A DNA stretch of 64,000 nucleotides from the NCBI GenBank assembly GCA_048266425.1, contig JBLWZN010000014.1, positions 19,713-83,712 on the forward strand, read 5' to 3'. Within the stretch, counting starts at the first letter, position 1. Each line of letters starts with the position of its first letter. The position numbers were made by a program, and so were the translations under genes. The DNA comes from Cerina sp048266425 (GTDB taxonomy: Bacteria; Bacteroidota; Bacteroidia; Flavobacteriales; Flavobacteriaceae). This document shows positions 36,387 through 44,937 of the stretch, piece by piece. The notes under the pieces are model-generated. The model saw only the letters and a program-made list of their open reading frames with translations. It was not told the origin of the DNA and ran no database searches.

Positions 36387-38621
36387 ATGCAAAAACAAAA
36401 TCTTTTGTACCTGGGAATCCTTTCCCTGCTTATCCTATCGTGTTCCGATCAAAACAAATCCGGAAATACCTTTGGATCACTGCCCGTATACAATGATGTG
36501 CCCTATCCTCAGGATTACAGCATCAAGTATGATCTGAAGGATAGTGCGAGTCTTTCAAAAGTATATGTAGACAGAAACAAGGTCATACAAGTACTATCTT
36601 CCAAGGGGGTTCTAAGAACCCATGACGGGGAGTTCCTATATCCGGGCATATTGACGGAAGACAAGACTTACCTTCCGTTGACCCAGAAACAAGTCTCCGG
36701 AATGACCCTTTTCCAAGACCAATTTGTCTACCTGGACGACAATGCCGTACTCAGCAATGCCTGGGCAGGAAACTTATATTTAAAGCACGACCTTCCCAAC
36801 GCCGATATTATAACCGCAGGGGAAGATTTCGATTTTATGATCAGCAACGGGGAAACCCTTCAGTTTCTTTCGAAGGATAAAGGTCCTTGGGAAGAATCAT
36901 TAGGGGGCGACCGCGTTTTGGACATTCGATATTCCGCATCAAAAAAGGTATTTTGGATCTTGGGGGCACGCAGTATTTCTAGCTTTAACACCACCAACAA
37001 CGCGTTCAAAAAGACCGAAATTGAAGTTGGGCCAACTTCCTTTACCCTACTTGGCGACAAAGTAATCGTAGGCACCAACGATGGCTATTTGGAAATCAAT
37101 CCCGAAACAGGGAAAAGTATAGGAGAAGTACACAAGAAATTACCAATTCCCGCAATTACGTGTATAGAGGCCATCAACGATCAACTGTGGTTCGGTTCTG
37201 CACAAGGAGCCTTTAAATTGAGGGAAGACGGTAAATTCGATTATTATTACGGTAAGCGCTGGTTGCCCGGGAATGTGGTAAAGCATATTTCCAAAGGGCC
37301 GGATGGCTCCATTTTGGTACTTACCGAGGCCGGACTAGGAAAAATCGACTTTAAGGAAATGACGTTGCACGACAAGGCCGAATATTACGAACAGCAAGTT
37401 CGCAATAGGCACATTCGCTATGGATTTAATGCCTCCTTGGTAGACCTGGACCGTGGCAATGTCGATTCTGGCCGCCTTTCGGACTCGGACAACGACGGAC
37501 TTTGGACTAGCATGTATTTGGCTGGTGAGGTCTTTAGATATGCCGTTACAAAATCGGAGGACGCGTTGCAAAATTGTAGGGAATCCATGGATGCCATGGA
37601 AAAACTATACACCATAAACGATGTGCCCGGTTTTCCTTCCCGTTCGTTTGATCGTAGTGGTTATTTGGACATATTGCACGATCCGGACAGATGGCACCCC
37701 AGTAGCGATCCAGAGTGGGATTGGAAGGGTACCACCAGTAGCGATGAGGCCATTGGTCATATTTTCGTCTTTGGCGTGATGGCCGAACTAATGGACAATG
37801 ATCTAAAAGACCGCGCCATCGTCTTGATCGACACCTTGATGAGCCATGTGGTAAGCAACGATCTATATATGATCGATTACGATGGCAAGCCCACTACCTG
37901 GGGCAAATGGAATCCGGAATATGTAAACGCCCGACCGAAAAATGTGGGCGATCGCAAGATCAATTCCTCGAATATCATCGCCATGCTGCAGACCGCATAT
38001 CATTTTACGAAAAAGGAAAAATACAAGGAAAAAGCCCTGGATCTGATGGAGAACTATGGGTACCTTGAAAATTTGATGCGGCCAATGAAAGATATAGGGG
38101 TGGCAGCGGACGATGCGGACGATTGGAGCAAAATGCTGTCCGAATCCTGGAACCACTCCGATGACGAGATGTACTTTCTCGGGTATTGGGGATTATATCG
38201 ATATGCCCTTAACGACACGCTAAAAACAAAATTCAAGGACGCCATTATTGATCATTGGGAGGCGGAAAGACCCGAAAAAGAAGGCGCTTGGAACATCATG
38301 ACGGCCCTTACAGGCACGAAAGAATTTGATCTTGATGAAGCGGCTTGGTACCTTAGGGAACACCCAATGGACCTTATTACATGGGACATCAAGAACAGTC
38401 AACGAAAGGACATAGAGTTTATCGCCCCTAACTTTCGGGAACAGACGATCAAGGAGGTACTCCCACCCGATGAAAGACCGGTACAAAGGCACAATGGCAA
38501 TATGTTTAGGCTGGATCGGGTTGGAAATGACGGCGGGGAGGAATATTCCGCAGGGGATATTTGGTTATTGCCCTATTGGATGGGCCGATATATGGGCATC
38601 ATCAGCGAGCCAAAGTCGTAA
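36387..38621 (+). CDS. Lipoprotein with propeller-like N-terminus and alpha/alpha-toroid C-terminus (paralogue 1)
   Basis: A 744-residue lipoprotein (Cys18 in I-L-S-C-S-D). The N-terminal half (about 30-340) has periodic beta-strands with L-W-F-G-S-A-Q-G and I-S-K-G-P-D-G-S motifs of the two-component-regulator or NHL propeller kind. The C-terminal half is alpha-helical and resembles an (alpha/alpha)6 toroid, with W-K-G-T-T-S-S-D-E-A-I-G-H and I-D-Y-D-G-K-P-T-T-W-G. It is paralogous to 38724-40853 over the full length, and to 54549-55772 over the toroid. The toroid suggests a glycosidase, lyase or epimerase, but I cannot name the family. ATG 36387 gives the lipoprotein signal. Confidence 0.75.
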   Translation: MQKQNLLYLGILSLLILSCSDQNKSGNTFGSLPVYNDVPYPQDYSIKYDLKDSASLSKVYVDRNKVIQVLSSKGVLRTHDGEFLYPGILTEDKTYLPLTQKQVSGMTLFQDQFVYLDDNAVLSNAWAGNLYLKHDLPNADIITAGEDFDFMISNGETLQFLSKDKGPWEESLGGDRVLDIRYSASKKVFWILGARSISSFNTTNNAFKKTEIEVGPTSFTLLGDKVIVGTNDGYLEINPETGKSIGEVHKKLPIPAITCIEAINDQLWFGSAQGAFKLREDGKFDYYYGKRWLPGNVVKHISKGPDGSILVLTEAGLGKIDFKEMTLHDKAEYYEQQVRNRHIRYGFNASLVDLDRGNVDSGRLSDSDNDGLWTSMYLAGEVFRYAVTKSEDALQNCRESMDAMEKLYTINDVPGFPSRSFDRSGYLDILHDPDRWHPSSDPEWDWKGTTSSDEAIGHIFVFGVMAELMDNDLKDRAIVLIDTLMSHVVSNDLYMIDYDGKPTTWGKWNPEYVNARPKNVGDRKINSSNIIAMLQTAYHFTKKEKYKEKALDLMENYGYLENLMRPMKDIGVAADDADDWSKMLSESWNHSDDEMYFLGYWGLYRYALNDTLKTKFKDAIIDHWEAERPEKEGAWNIMTALTGTKEFDLDEAAWYLREHPMDLITWDIKNSQRKDIEFIAPNFREQTIKEVLPPDERPVQRHNGNMFRLDRVGNDGGEEYSAGDIWLLPYWMGRYMGIISEPKS

Positions 38622-38723
38622 AATTCTTTGTTTTCGACCAAGGGCCGCACCCCTTTAATCCCAGTATTGCGGAAAATTCCAAGATAGGGTCTACAGTGCT
38701 TTTATTGATAAAACCAACACAAT

Positions 38724-40853
38724 ATGCGAACTATACTACTAATTGCCACTGTTTTTATTTGTTGTTCCTTTAATTCGAATCCGGATAAAGGGAAATTCCG
38801 ACAGGACGTAGTCGTAATGCACGGCACGGAAAACGGATTGCCGGATGGGGCAATAGATCATATCGCAATTTCAAAGGATGGGCCTATGGCCACAGCATCT
38901 GGAAATTCGTATCTCTGGAACGATGGTCAATGGACGGAATCCAAATCCAACCATAAGGGGAAAAAGTTTTCGGTTGTCAAAAACCTGCCCCAGAATTCGG
39001 GCAAATTACTCTCGCAGGCCACCTATATGGGGAATACTTATGTGGGATGTGAAAATGGCCTCTTTGTAAGCACTGGCAAAAACACTTGGGAACAAGTCTT
39101 GCCGGCGGACGGGAATTATAGCTGGGCCTTAAAAAATGTGGCAGCCCTAGCCGTAGATTCGAATGGAAATCTGTGGTTCGGGTCCAAGGAGGGCGTTGGA
39201 AAGAACGTCAATGGCCAATGGCATTTGTTCACCGGGAAGGAAGGGTTGCCCTATACCCATTTCACCTGCGCGGCCCCGGGACCCAACGGGGAGGTTTGGT
39301 TCGGCACCGGGAATGGCGCCATCAGGGCCGAAAACGATTACTTCTACTATAGGAATAACAGACGTTGGCTTCCCGACAATTCGGTAAACGACATAGACGT
39401 TAGCGACGACGGAACTGCCTGGATCGCTACGGATAAGGGTATCAGCCAGATTATCGCCAAAGAAATGACCTATGATGAAAAGGCGGCCTATTTTACAAAA
39501 CAAGTGGAAGAACGGCACAATAGGATGGGATTTATCTGCCAAAGTGAGCTTTTAGAGCAATTCAATATTGCTTCCTCCCAATTGGCCATATCCGATAACG
39601 ATGGTTTATATACCGCTATGTACGGGGCGTCGCAAGCATTTCGATATGCCATGACCGGTGATATACAAGCCAAGGAATTGGCCGACAGGAGCTTTCAGGC
39701 CATCAAATGGTTATCGGACATTACCCCGGAACCCGGTTTCCCGGCCAGGGTCATTATTCCAGTAGACTGGCACGAGGACGTCAATGCACAATACAGTAGG
39801 GAATCCAATTTAAGACATCAGAAAAGTGATCCCTTCTGGAAGGATATATACCCTAGGTTTCCACTGAGTGCCGATGGTAAATACCGTTGGAAATGTGATA
39901 CCAGTTCCGATGAGATTGCCGGCCATTATTTCTATTATGGAATCTATTATGACCTGGTAGCGGAAACCAAGGAAGAGAAGGATGCCGTAAAACAAGTGGT
40001 CGCCGATATGACGGACCACCTGATCCGCCATGGTTTTAAATTGGTGGATTACGATGGCAAGCCTACGCGATGGGGAAATTTTGACAACGACTATTTTAAC
40101 TCCATCTGGGGTTGGGACCAGCGAGGATTAAACTCCATGATGATGCTCTCCTTCCTAAATGTCGCCAGCCATGTTACCGGAAATCCAAAATATGAAGAGG
40201 TGGCGAAAACGCTTCGTGACGAGGAACATTATCACATCAATGCAATGCATCCCAAAGAATATTTTCCACCGGAAAATGTAGTGCCCTGGGACAATAATCT
40301 TGGACTGATGAGTTTTTATGGCCTAATGAACTATGAAAAAGATCCGGAGCTGCTCATTATGTACCGAATTTCCTTGGAATTTGCCTGGTTGAATATCAGC
40401 AAACAAAAGAATGCCTTTTGGGACGGACTTTATGGGGCCCTGGCAAATTCATTTAGTGAAAAGGTAAAACAAGGATATTTCCATACGGACAAATTATTTA
40501 AGGAGAATCCATTGTTTGCACGATCGGCCCTTGAAACCTATGGACAAAGCAGTCTGGATCCCAAATATATGAAAGAAACATTACAGCGAATTCCGTTGGA
40601 CCTTATTGGATACGAAATGGACAATACCCAACGCTTGGACGTTCTATTTGACCCCACCCCCGGACAAAAAAAGGATATGGGATGGAGAATGGACACTTAT
40701 GCCCTTCCCATCGATGAAAGGGGGCATGTGCGGTTGGACCGGGATGCCTTTGATCTGCACGATTCCGAGGGCAACGGCTATTCGGAACAGGAAGGCACCT
40801 TTTACCTACTACCCTATTATTTGGCAGCTTACCATCATCTGTTGGGGGATTAG
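38724..40853 (+). CDS. Propeller plus alpha/alpha-toroid protein (paralogue 2)
   Basis: A 709-residue exported protein whose short N-terminus (F-I-C-C-S-F) may be a lipobox. The propeller half shows N-L-W-F-G-S-K-E-G, E-V-W-F-G-T-G-N-G and W-I-A-T-D-K-G-I, as in regulator-propeller repeats. The helical half has C-D-T-S-S-D-E-I-A-G-H-Y and V-D-Y-D-G-K-P-T-R-W-G-N-F, matching its neighbour at 36387. Both carry an S-D-N-D-G-L-(Y/W)-T-(A/S)-M-Y segment, possibly a metal or substrate site. It lies 102 bases after paralogue 1 and is likely co-transcribed. Function unknown. Confidence 0.75.
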   Translation: MRTILLIATVFICCSFNSNPDKGKFRQDVVVMHGTENGLPDGAIDHIAISKDGPMATASGNSYLWNDGQWTESKSNHKGKKFSVVKNLPQNSGKLLSQATYMGNTYVGCENGLFVSTGKNTWEQVLPADGNYSWALKNVAALAVDSNGNLWFGSKEGVGKNVNGQWHLFTGKEGLPYTHFTCAAPGPNGEVWFGTGNGAIRAENDYFYYRNNRRWLPDNSVNDIDVSDDGTAWIATDKGISQIIAKEMTYDEKAAYFTKQVEERHNRMGFICQSELLEQFNIASSQLAISDNDGLYTAMYGASQAFRYAMTGDIQAKELADRSFQAIKWLSDITPEPGFPARVIIPVDWHEDVNAQYSRESNLRHQKSDPFWKDIYPRFPLSADGKYRWKCDTSSDEIAGHYFYYGIYYDLVAETKEEKDAVKQVVADMTDHLIRHGFKLVDYDGKPTRWGNFDNDYFNSIWGWDQRGLNSMMMLSFLNVASHVTGNPKYEEVAKTLRDEEHYHINAMHPKEYFPPENVVPWDNNLGLMSFYGLMNYEKDPELLIMYRISLEFAWLNISKQKNAFWDGLYGALANSFSEKVKQGYFHTDKLFKENPLFARSALETYGQSSLDPKYMKETLQRIPLDLIGYEMDNTQRLDVLFDPTPGQKKDMGWRMDTYALPIDERGHVRLDRDAFDLHDSEGNGYSEQEGTFYLLPYYLAAYHHLLGD

Positions 40854-40904
40854 GTCTCTGTTCGCTTTACGTAAACCGTAACGCCAAAAAGTCTTGTTTC
40901 TTAT

Positions 40905-42137
40905 TTACAGTCCCGACTCAACGGCAGCCATTTCATTTACTCCTGGTTTATAGCCATTTACCGCATAAAAAATGATAAAGGCATAGCAAGAAAGTGGTAA
41001 GATGTACGAGAGGTGGAGGCCAATGGCGGGCATGTCGGCCAAGACGCCTTGCATCAAGGGTAATATAGCGCCCCCAACGGGTGCCATGACCAAAATTCCA
41101 GAGGCTTTGTTGGTATACTTGCCCAACCCGTTAACCGATAAGGTGAAAATATTGGACCACATTATCGAATTGAAAAGTCCGACCGCTAGCATGGACCACA
41201 TAGCCACATAGCCATTCGAAAGAATGGTGATAGCCAGTAGCGTGACCGAAGCAAGGGCAGAAAAGAACAGTACCTTTTGTGCGCTGGCCTTTTGGAGTAT
41301 CGCCGATCCCAAAAACCTTCCTACCATCAATCCGCCCCAATACAGCGGAATATAGGTCGCAGCCTTTTTTTCCGCAAAACCTGCAATGTTGGGTTCCCCT
41401 AAAAAGTTTACGATAAAGCTACCAATGGCCACTTCGGCCCCAACGTATAGCATCAATGCGATGACCCCTAAACGCAGCTGCCTAAATTTTAAAACATTGC
41501 CCTTTACCTTCTCCCCATCGGTATCGAGCACCTTGGGCAGTTTTAAGAAATAAAAAATGGTAGCGATCAAAAACGCGAAAATCGCCAACCCCAAGTACGG
41601 ACCTTCCACCGCAGCCGTAGCGTCTTGCTGGGTATCGTAATCCCCAAGGATTAGCATTCCCCCAAGCAACGGGGCCGTGGTGGTGGCCAGGGAGTTGACC
41701 CCCTGCGCCAAATTCAACCTACTGGAGGCCGTTTCGGGCCGTCCCAAAATAATTACATATGGATTAGCTACCACCTGTAAAATAACGCTGCCGGTGGCCA
41801 TGGTATAAAGTCCGAACAAAAATAACGGGTAAGAAACATATCGGGAGGCAGGTATAAAGATCAGGGCCCCAAGTCCGATCGTAATCAACCCTATGGATAT
41901 TCCCTTTTTATACCCGGTCCTTTCGATCAGAAAGCTGGCCGGTATAGCCATTAAAAAATAAGCCCCGAAAAAGCAGAACTGAATCAGCATGGTTTGGGTG
42001 TAGTTCATCTGGAACAACCCCTTGAAGTGCGGGATTAAGATGTCATTCAGGGAGACAATGGCCCCCCAAATAAAGAAAAGGGAGGTCATTAATGCAAAGG
42101 CTCCCTTATAACGATTTGTCTGTGTGTGGTTTTCCAA
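40905..42137 (-). CDS. FucP/GluP-type sugar:proton symporter (MFS)
   Basis: A 410-residue membrane protein of about twelve helices. It matches the FucP/GluP branch of the major facilitator superfamily: F-F-I-W-G near the first helix, L-N-D-I-L-I-P-H-F-K, F-F-G-A-Y-F, V-A-N-P-Y-V-I-I-L-G, and S-R-L-N-L-A-Q-G-V-N-S. Known members import L-fucose, glucose, galactose, mannose or N-acetylglucosamine with protons. In Bacteroidota loci it normally takes up the monosaccharide released in the periplasm. It converges on the second propeller-toroid gene 51 bases away. A 54-base-family repeat lies upstream. Confidence 0.92.
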   Translation of the reverse strand: MENHTQTNRYKGAFALMTSLFFIWGAIVSLNDILIPHFKGLFQMNYTQTMLIQFCFFGAYFLMAIPASFLIERTGYKKGISIGLITIGLGALIFIPASRYVSYPLFLFGLYTMATGSVILQVVANPYVIILGRPETASSRLNLAQGVNSLATTTAPLLGGMLILGDYDTQQDATAAVEGPYLGLAIFAFLIATIFYFLKLPKVLDTDGEKVKGNVLKFRQLRLGVIALMLYVGAEVAIGSFIVNFLGEPNIAGFAEKKAATYIPLYWGGLMVGRFLGSAILQKASAQKVLFFSALASVTLLAITILSNGYVAMWSMLAVGLFNSIMWSNIFTLSVNGLGKYTNKASGILVMAPVGGAILPLMQGVLADMPAIGLHLSYILPLSCYAFIIFYAVNGYKPGVNEMAAVESGL

Positions 42138-42216
42138 TTTTTATAGTTTTGGTTAGTGTTTAAAAGCACTTGATTATAGGATTCCAATATAGTTAATAGT
42201 ATTACCGTTTTTGACC

Positions 42217-42266
42217 CCCGCCAGAATGATTGTCGGGCTGGCTCACCTTGCAAAAAGGGGAGGACC
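42217..42266. repeat. Copy of the CCGCCAGAATGA...GGGCTGGCT...AAAAAGGGGAGG repeat
   Basis: A diverged third copy of the repeat found almost identically at 44827-44880 and 48057-48110. It lies between the DUF3748 gene and the transporter gene. Confidence 0.7.
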
Positions 42267-42362
42267 CATCAAAGGGCTTATAATCGATAAATTGAAATAT
42301 TTGTTACGTGCTAAATTATGGTTTATATTAATTTGTTGTCTAAAGATTAATCTACCTAAGGA

Positions 42363-43742
42363 TTATAACAGAAGAACATCCCCGAGCTCCAAAATGAAGA
42401 TTTGATAATATTTGTTATCCTCTTTTCCATCGATGATGCGGGAGGTGTTCCCGTCGGGCACCAGTACATTGTAGGCCAGTATTTTTCCATCCTGGGAAAC
42501 CACCAAGGCCTCCCGATTTAGATTTTTAGGGGTGAGTAAAATCGACTTTCCAAAATCTTCCCTGCTTCCCACATAGGATGCATAAATCTTGCCATCGCTT
42601 ATGGAAAAAAGCCATTCGTCCGAGGGATGCCAGCGCACAAATCCCGCATCAGCGGTAAAATGTGTAACCTGGCTGGGGCGTTTTTCAGGGTTTTCAGACC
42701 TGTCCGAACCGTCCGCGGCAATTGTAAAGACCTGTTTTACACCGTTTTTATCCTCCGATAAATAGGCGATCCGCTTTCCGTCATAGGATCCCCTTACAAT
42801 ACCTTCGTCCGTGGTGCTATGGGTCAATCTCTTAATTTGGACCCCAGTCGGAGGTATGGGGTAGGTATCCGCATCCCCCGAATATGCACAGGTAATATCC
42901 ACGCTATCCGGAATTTCGGCGACAAAGAGGGAGGTTTCATAATCCACTCCGTTCATGGCGCGTACCTTTCCAATAAATGCCCGTTTGGAACCCGTGAAAT
43001 CTACCCAGGAATCACCATAGGCTTTTTCTATTTCGCCAGGTTTTGATTCCCCCATTTTTGCCGGTTTCAAAAGCACCGCAAAATAGTCGGTATATCCCTC
43101 TTCCACCATGTCATTGGCTTCCATATAGCCAATGGTACGATCGTAATCTTGTTGTATAAAATCGTCATAGGTAAATCCGATTCTTTTTCCATCCCTTGAA
43201 AACTCGTGCCTATGGGTACCCCCGCGCTGTGCCCCCGGTATGGTAGGTCGGTTTGTGGCGACATCCCTTAAGTCTACCCGGACAAAACGACCTTCCCCGT
43301 CCCCACTTACCATGGCCGCGGTCCTATTCCTGATTCCGTAATACCCCCTTGCCCCTACCTCGACCAATTGGGGGCCGTGAATAAAAATAACCTTGTCCTC
43401 TGTGGGATGATAGGAGACCGCTGCGACGCCAGGGGCGGCGTTCTCCCCTGAAACCGACTCGGGCTCCCATAAAACGGTTTCCTCACCTGTCGCGATTTCC
43501 ACCTTTTCTATGGATTTTGAATTGGCCAAATTGGTATTGAAAACCATAGAACGGGTATCGTAACAAAGAAACTTCCCATCCGGGGAAAAATTGTCGTTGT
43601 TATCCAAGGCATGGGTCTTTGGGTTGAAGGTTATTTGTTTTTCTACCATGTTTTCGGGTCCGGTTTCTTTATCTTGTTTACAACCAACAAGCGCAAGCAA
43701 TAGGGTCAAAGGCCATAAACGCAATGTTCTCGGGATTGTCAT
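42363..43742 (-). CDS. DUF3748 (YidR-like) TolB-type propeller lipoprotein
   Basis: A 459-residue lipoprotein (Cys21 in V-G-C-K-Q). It matches E. coli YidR-type DUF3748 proteins from the start (K-Q-I-T-F-N-P-K-T-H) through R-G-G-T-H-R-H-E-F-S, F-T-Y-D-D, A-Y-G-D-S-W-V, P-P-T-G-V-Q-I-K-R-L-T and the closing TolB-type repeats. The fold is a WD40/TolB-like propeller; no activity is established. The gene lies 130 bases after the GmhA-like isomerase gene, with a purine-rich repeat in between. Confidence 0.85.
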   Translation of the reverse strand: MTIPRTLRLWPLTLLLALVGCKQDKETGPENMVEKQITFNPKTHALDNNDNFSPDGKFLCYDTRSMVFNTNLANSKSIEKVEIATGEETVLWEPESVSGENAAPGVAAVSYHPTEDKVIFIHGPQLVEVGARGYYGIRNRTAAMVSGDGEGRFVRVDLRDVATNRPTIPGAQRGGTHRHEFSRDGKRIGFTYDDFIQQDYDRTIGYMEANDMVEEGYTDYFAVLLKPAKMGESKPGEIEKAYGDSWVDFTGSKRAFIGKVRAMNGVDYETSLFVAEIPDSVDITCAYSGDADTYPIPPTGVQIKRLTHSTTDEGIVRGSYDGKRIAYLSEDKNGVKQVFTIAADGSDRSENPEKRPSQVTHFTADAGFVRWHPSDEWLFSISDGKIYASYVGSREDFGKSILLTPKNLNREALVVSQDGKILAYNVLVPDGNTSRIIDGKEDNKYYQIFILELGDVLLL

Positions 43743-43798
43743 AAGATTGAATTGATATTAATTTTTATTGTAAAATAGTTATGGTTGATGCTGATATC

Positions 43799-43836
43799 GA
43801 GACAGAATCAAGAATCAAAAACCAGGAGGCTAGACC
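43799..43836. repeat. Purine-rich AGAATCAAGAATCAAAAACC repeat
   Basis: This stretch resembles 6067-6113 and the reverse complement of 51361-51390, all of the 'AAGAATCAAGA' type in gaps between genes. Confidence 0.5.
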
Positions 43837-43872
43837 TGATTTTGTCCAGTTGAGCGCCCGCCCGTTACCATC

Positions 43873-44508
43873 CTAAAAAAATGTTTCTTCCACCATAATA
43901 CAAAGGGCGTGGTACACGGGTAGATGGAACTCCTGTACCTTCGCGGTACTTGTGGCAGGAACACAAATGGCCACGTCGCACAGCGACTTGACCTTGCCAC
44001 CTGATTCCCCCAGCAAGCCTATAATTTTCATATCCAATGCCCTCGCAGTGATACAGGCCTCCAGGACGTTGACGGAATTGCCCGAGGTGGTGATGGCCAA
44101 CAATACATCGTTTTTTTTACCATAACCCAATACCTGCTGGGCATAGATATAATCGCCCCCAATGTCGTTGGAAATAGCGGAAACCAAGCCACCATGGGCA
44201 TGTAACGCGATTGCGGGGAGTCCCCTTTCCAGTTTTGATGCCAGTATGGGGCCCTTTTCGGGGGATATCCCCTCTAATTTTTTAGCCAATTCCATGGGAA
44301 GAGGGCGTTTTTTGGAAAAGCTTTTCATCAGTTCCCCTACGATATGGTCGGAGTCCGACGCGCTTCCCCCGTTGCCACATACCAACAGTTTACCGTTGTT
44401 TTTGTAACAATCGATCAAGGTCGATCCTGCCGTACGAATCGATTCCTCGCAGGTTTTCAGCGGTGGATATCGGCGGATCAGATCTTTGAGGATTTCATCT
44501 GTCGTCAT
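43873..44508 (-). CDS. GmhA-like SIS-domain phosphosugar isomerase
   Basis: A 211-residue cytoplasmic protein of the phosphoheptose-isomerase branch of SIS domains. Motifs are C-G-N-G-G-S-A-S-D-S-D-H (44-55), T-S-G-N-S-V-N-V, and C-V-P-A-T-S-T-A-K-V-Q-E-F-H-L near the C-terminus. In GmhA the Glu and His of the last motif are catalytic for sedoheptulose 7-phosphate to mannoheptose 7-phosphate. The real substrate here may differ. It sits close to a PfkB-type kinase fused to a HAD domain, the same activity types that follow GmhA in heptose activation. A 429-base repeat-rich gap separates it from the fusion gene. Confidence 0.9.
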   Translation of the reverse strand: MTTDEILKDLIRRYPPLKTCEESIRTAGSTLIDCYKNNGKLLVCGNGGSASDSDHIVGELMKSFSKKRPLPMELAKKLEGISPEKGPILASKLERGLPAIALHAHGGLVSAISNDIGGDYIYAQQVLGYGKKNDVLLAITTSGNSVNVLEACITARALDMKIIGLLGESGGKVKSLCDVAICVPATSTAKVQEFHLPVYHALCIMVEETFF

Positions 44509-44547
44509 AATTTTAAAATTCTTTTACCTAAGTGCATTTGCTTGTGC

Positions 44548-44598
44548 TTCGACTATACTTCGACTGTGCTTCGACTGAGCTTCGATTGTGCTTCGACT
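44548..44598. repeat. 11-base tandem repeat (TTCGACTGTGC)
   Basis: TTCGACT or TTCGATT occurs at 44548, 44559, 44570, 44581 and 44592, an exact 11-base period. It is followed by CTGCCTGCCCGACTAGTCAT, as at 20095-20114, so the two loci share a composite element. Confidence 0.8.
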
Positions 44599-44748
44599 GC
44601 CTGCCCGACTAGTCATTCTGGCGGGCCAGCCCGAATGATTCGTTCTGGCAGGCGCTCAAGATGACAAGCTACTATTGATTAATTTCTTAAATCATTGGGG
44701 CATATTTTAGTGTTTTGTAATACTAGAGAATCATTTTTCACCCAAAAA

Positions 44749-44780
44749 CATCCCCCTGCCCCCTTCAAAGGGGGAATTAA
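44749..44780 (-). repeat. G-rich hairpin repeat, inverted copy of 11254-11285
   Basis: CATCCCCCTGCCCCC, TTCAAA and GGGGGAATTAA form the reverse complement of the element at 11254-11285 with about one difference. Confidence 0.75.
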
Positions 44781-44826
44781 TACTAACATATAATAATGAA
44801 ATCTCTGTGAGACCCCTCCGCCTATC

Positions 44827-44880
44827 GGCACCCCGCCAGAATGACCATGTCGGGCTGGCTCCCCTTGAAAAAAGGGGAGG
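44827..44880. repeat. 54-base dispersed repeat, copy 1
   Basis: Aligned base by base, it is identical to 48057-48110 except for A at 44868 against C at 48098. It contains CCAGAATGACCATGTCGGG and ends in a CCCCTT...AAGGGG hairpin. Confidence 0.85.
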
Positions 44881-44937
44881 ACCTAGAATATATTCTTTTT
44901 AAAAATCTCAACTTTGCATCTAATTATTGACCTTCTT

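Larger units (their letters stand above)
44509..44937. other. 429-base repeat-rich intergenic region
   Basis: No gene is visible. From left to right it holds an 11-base tandem repeat (44548-44598), a CCCGACTAGTCATTCTGGCGG copy (44603-44623), a CATCCCCCTGCCCCC...GGGGGAATT hairpin (44749-44780) and a copy of the 54-base repeat (44827-44880). Confidence 0.7.
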
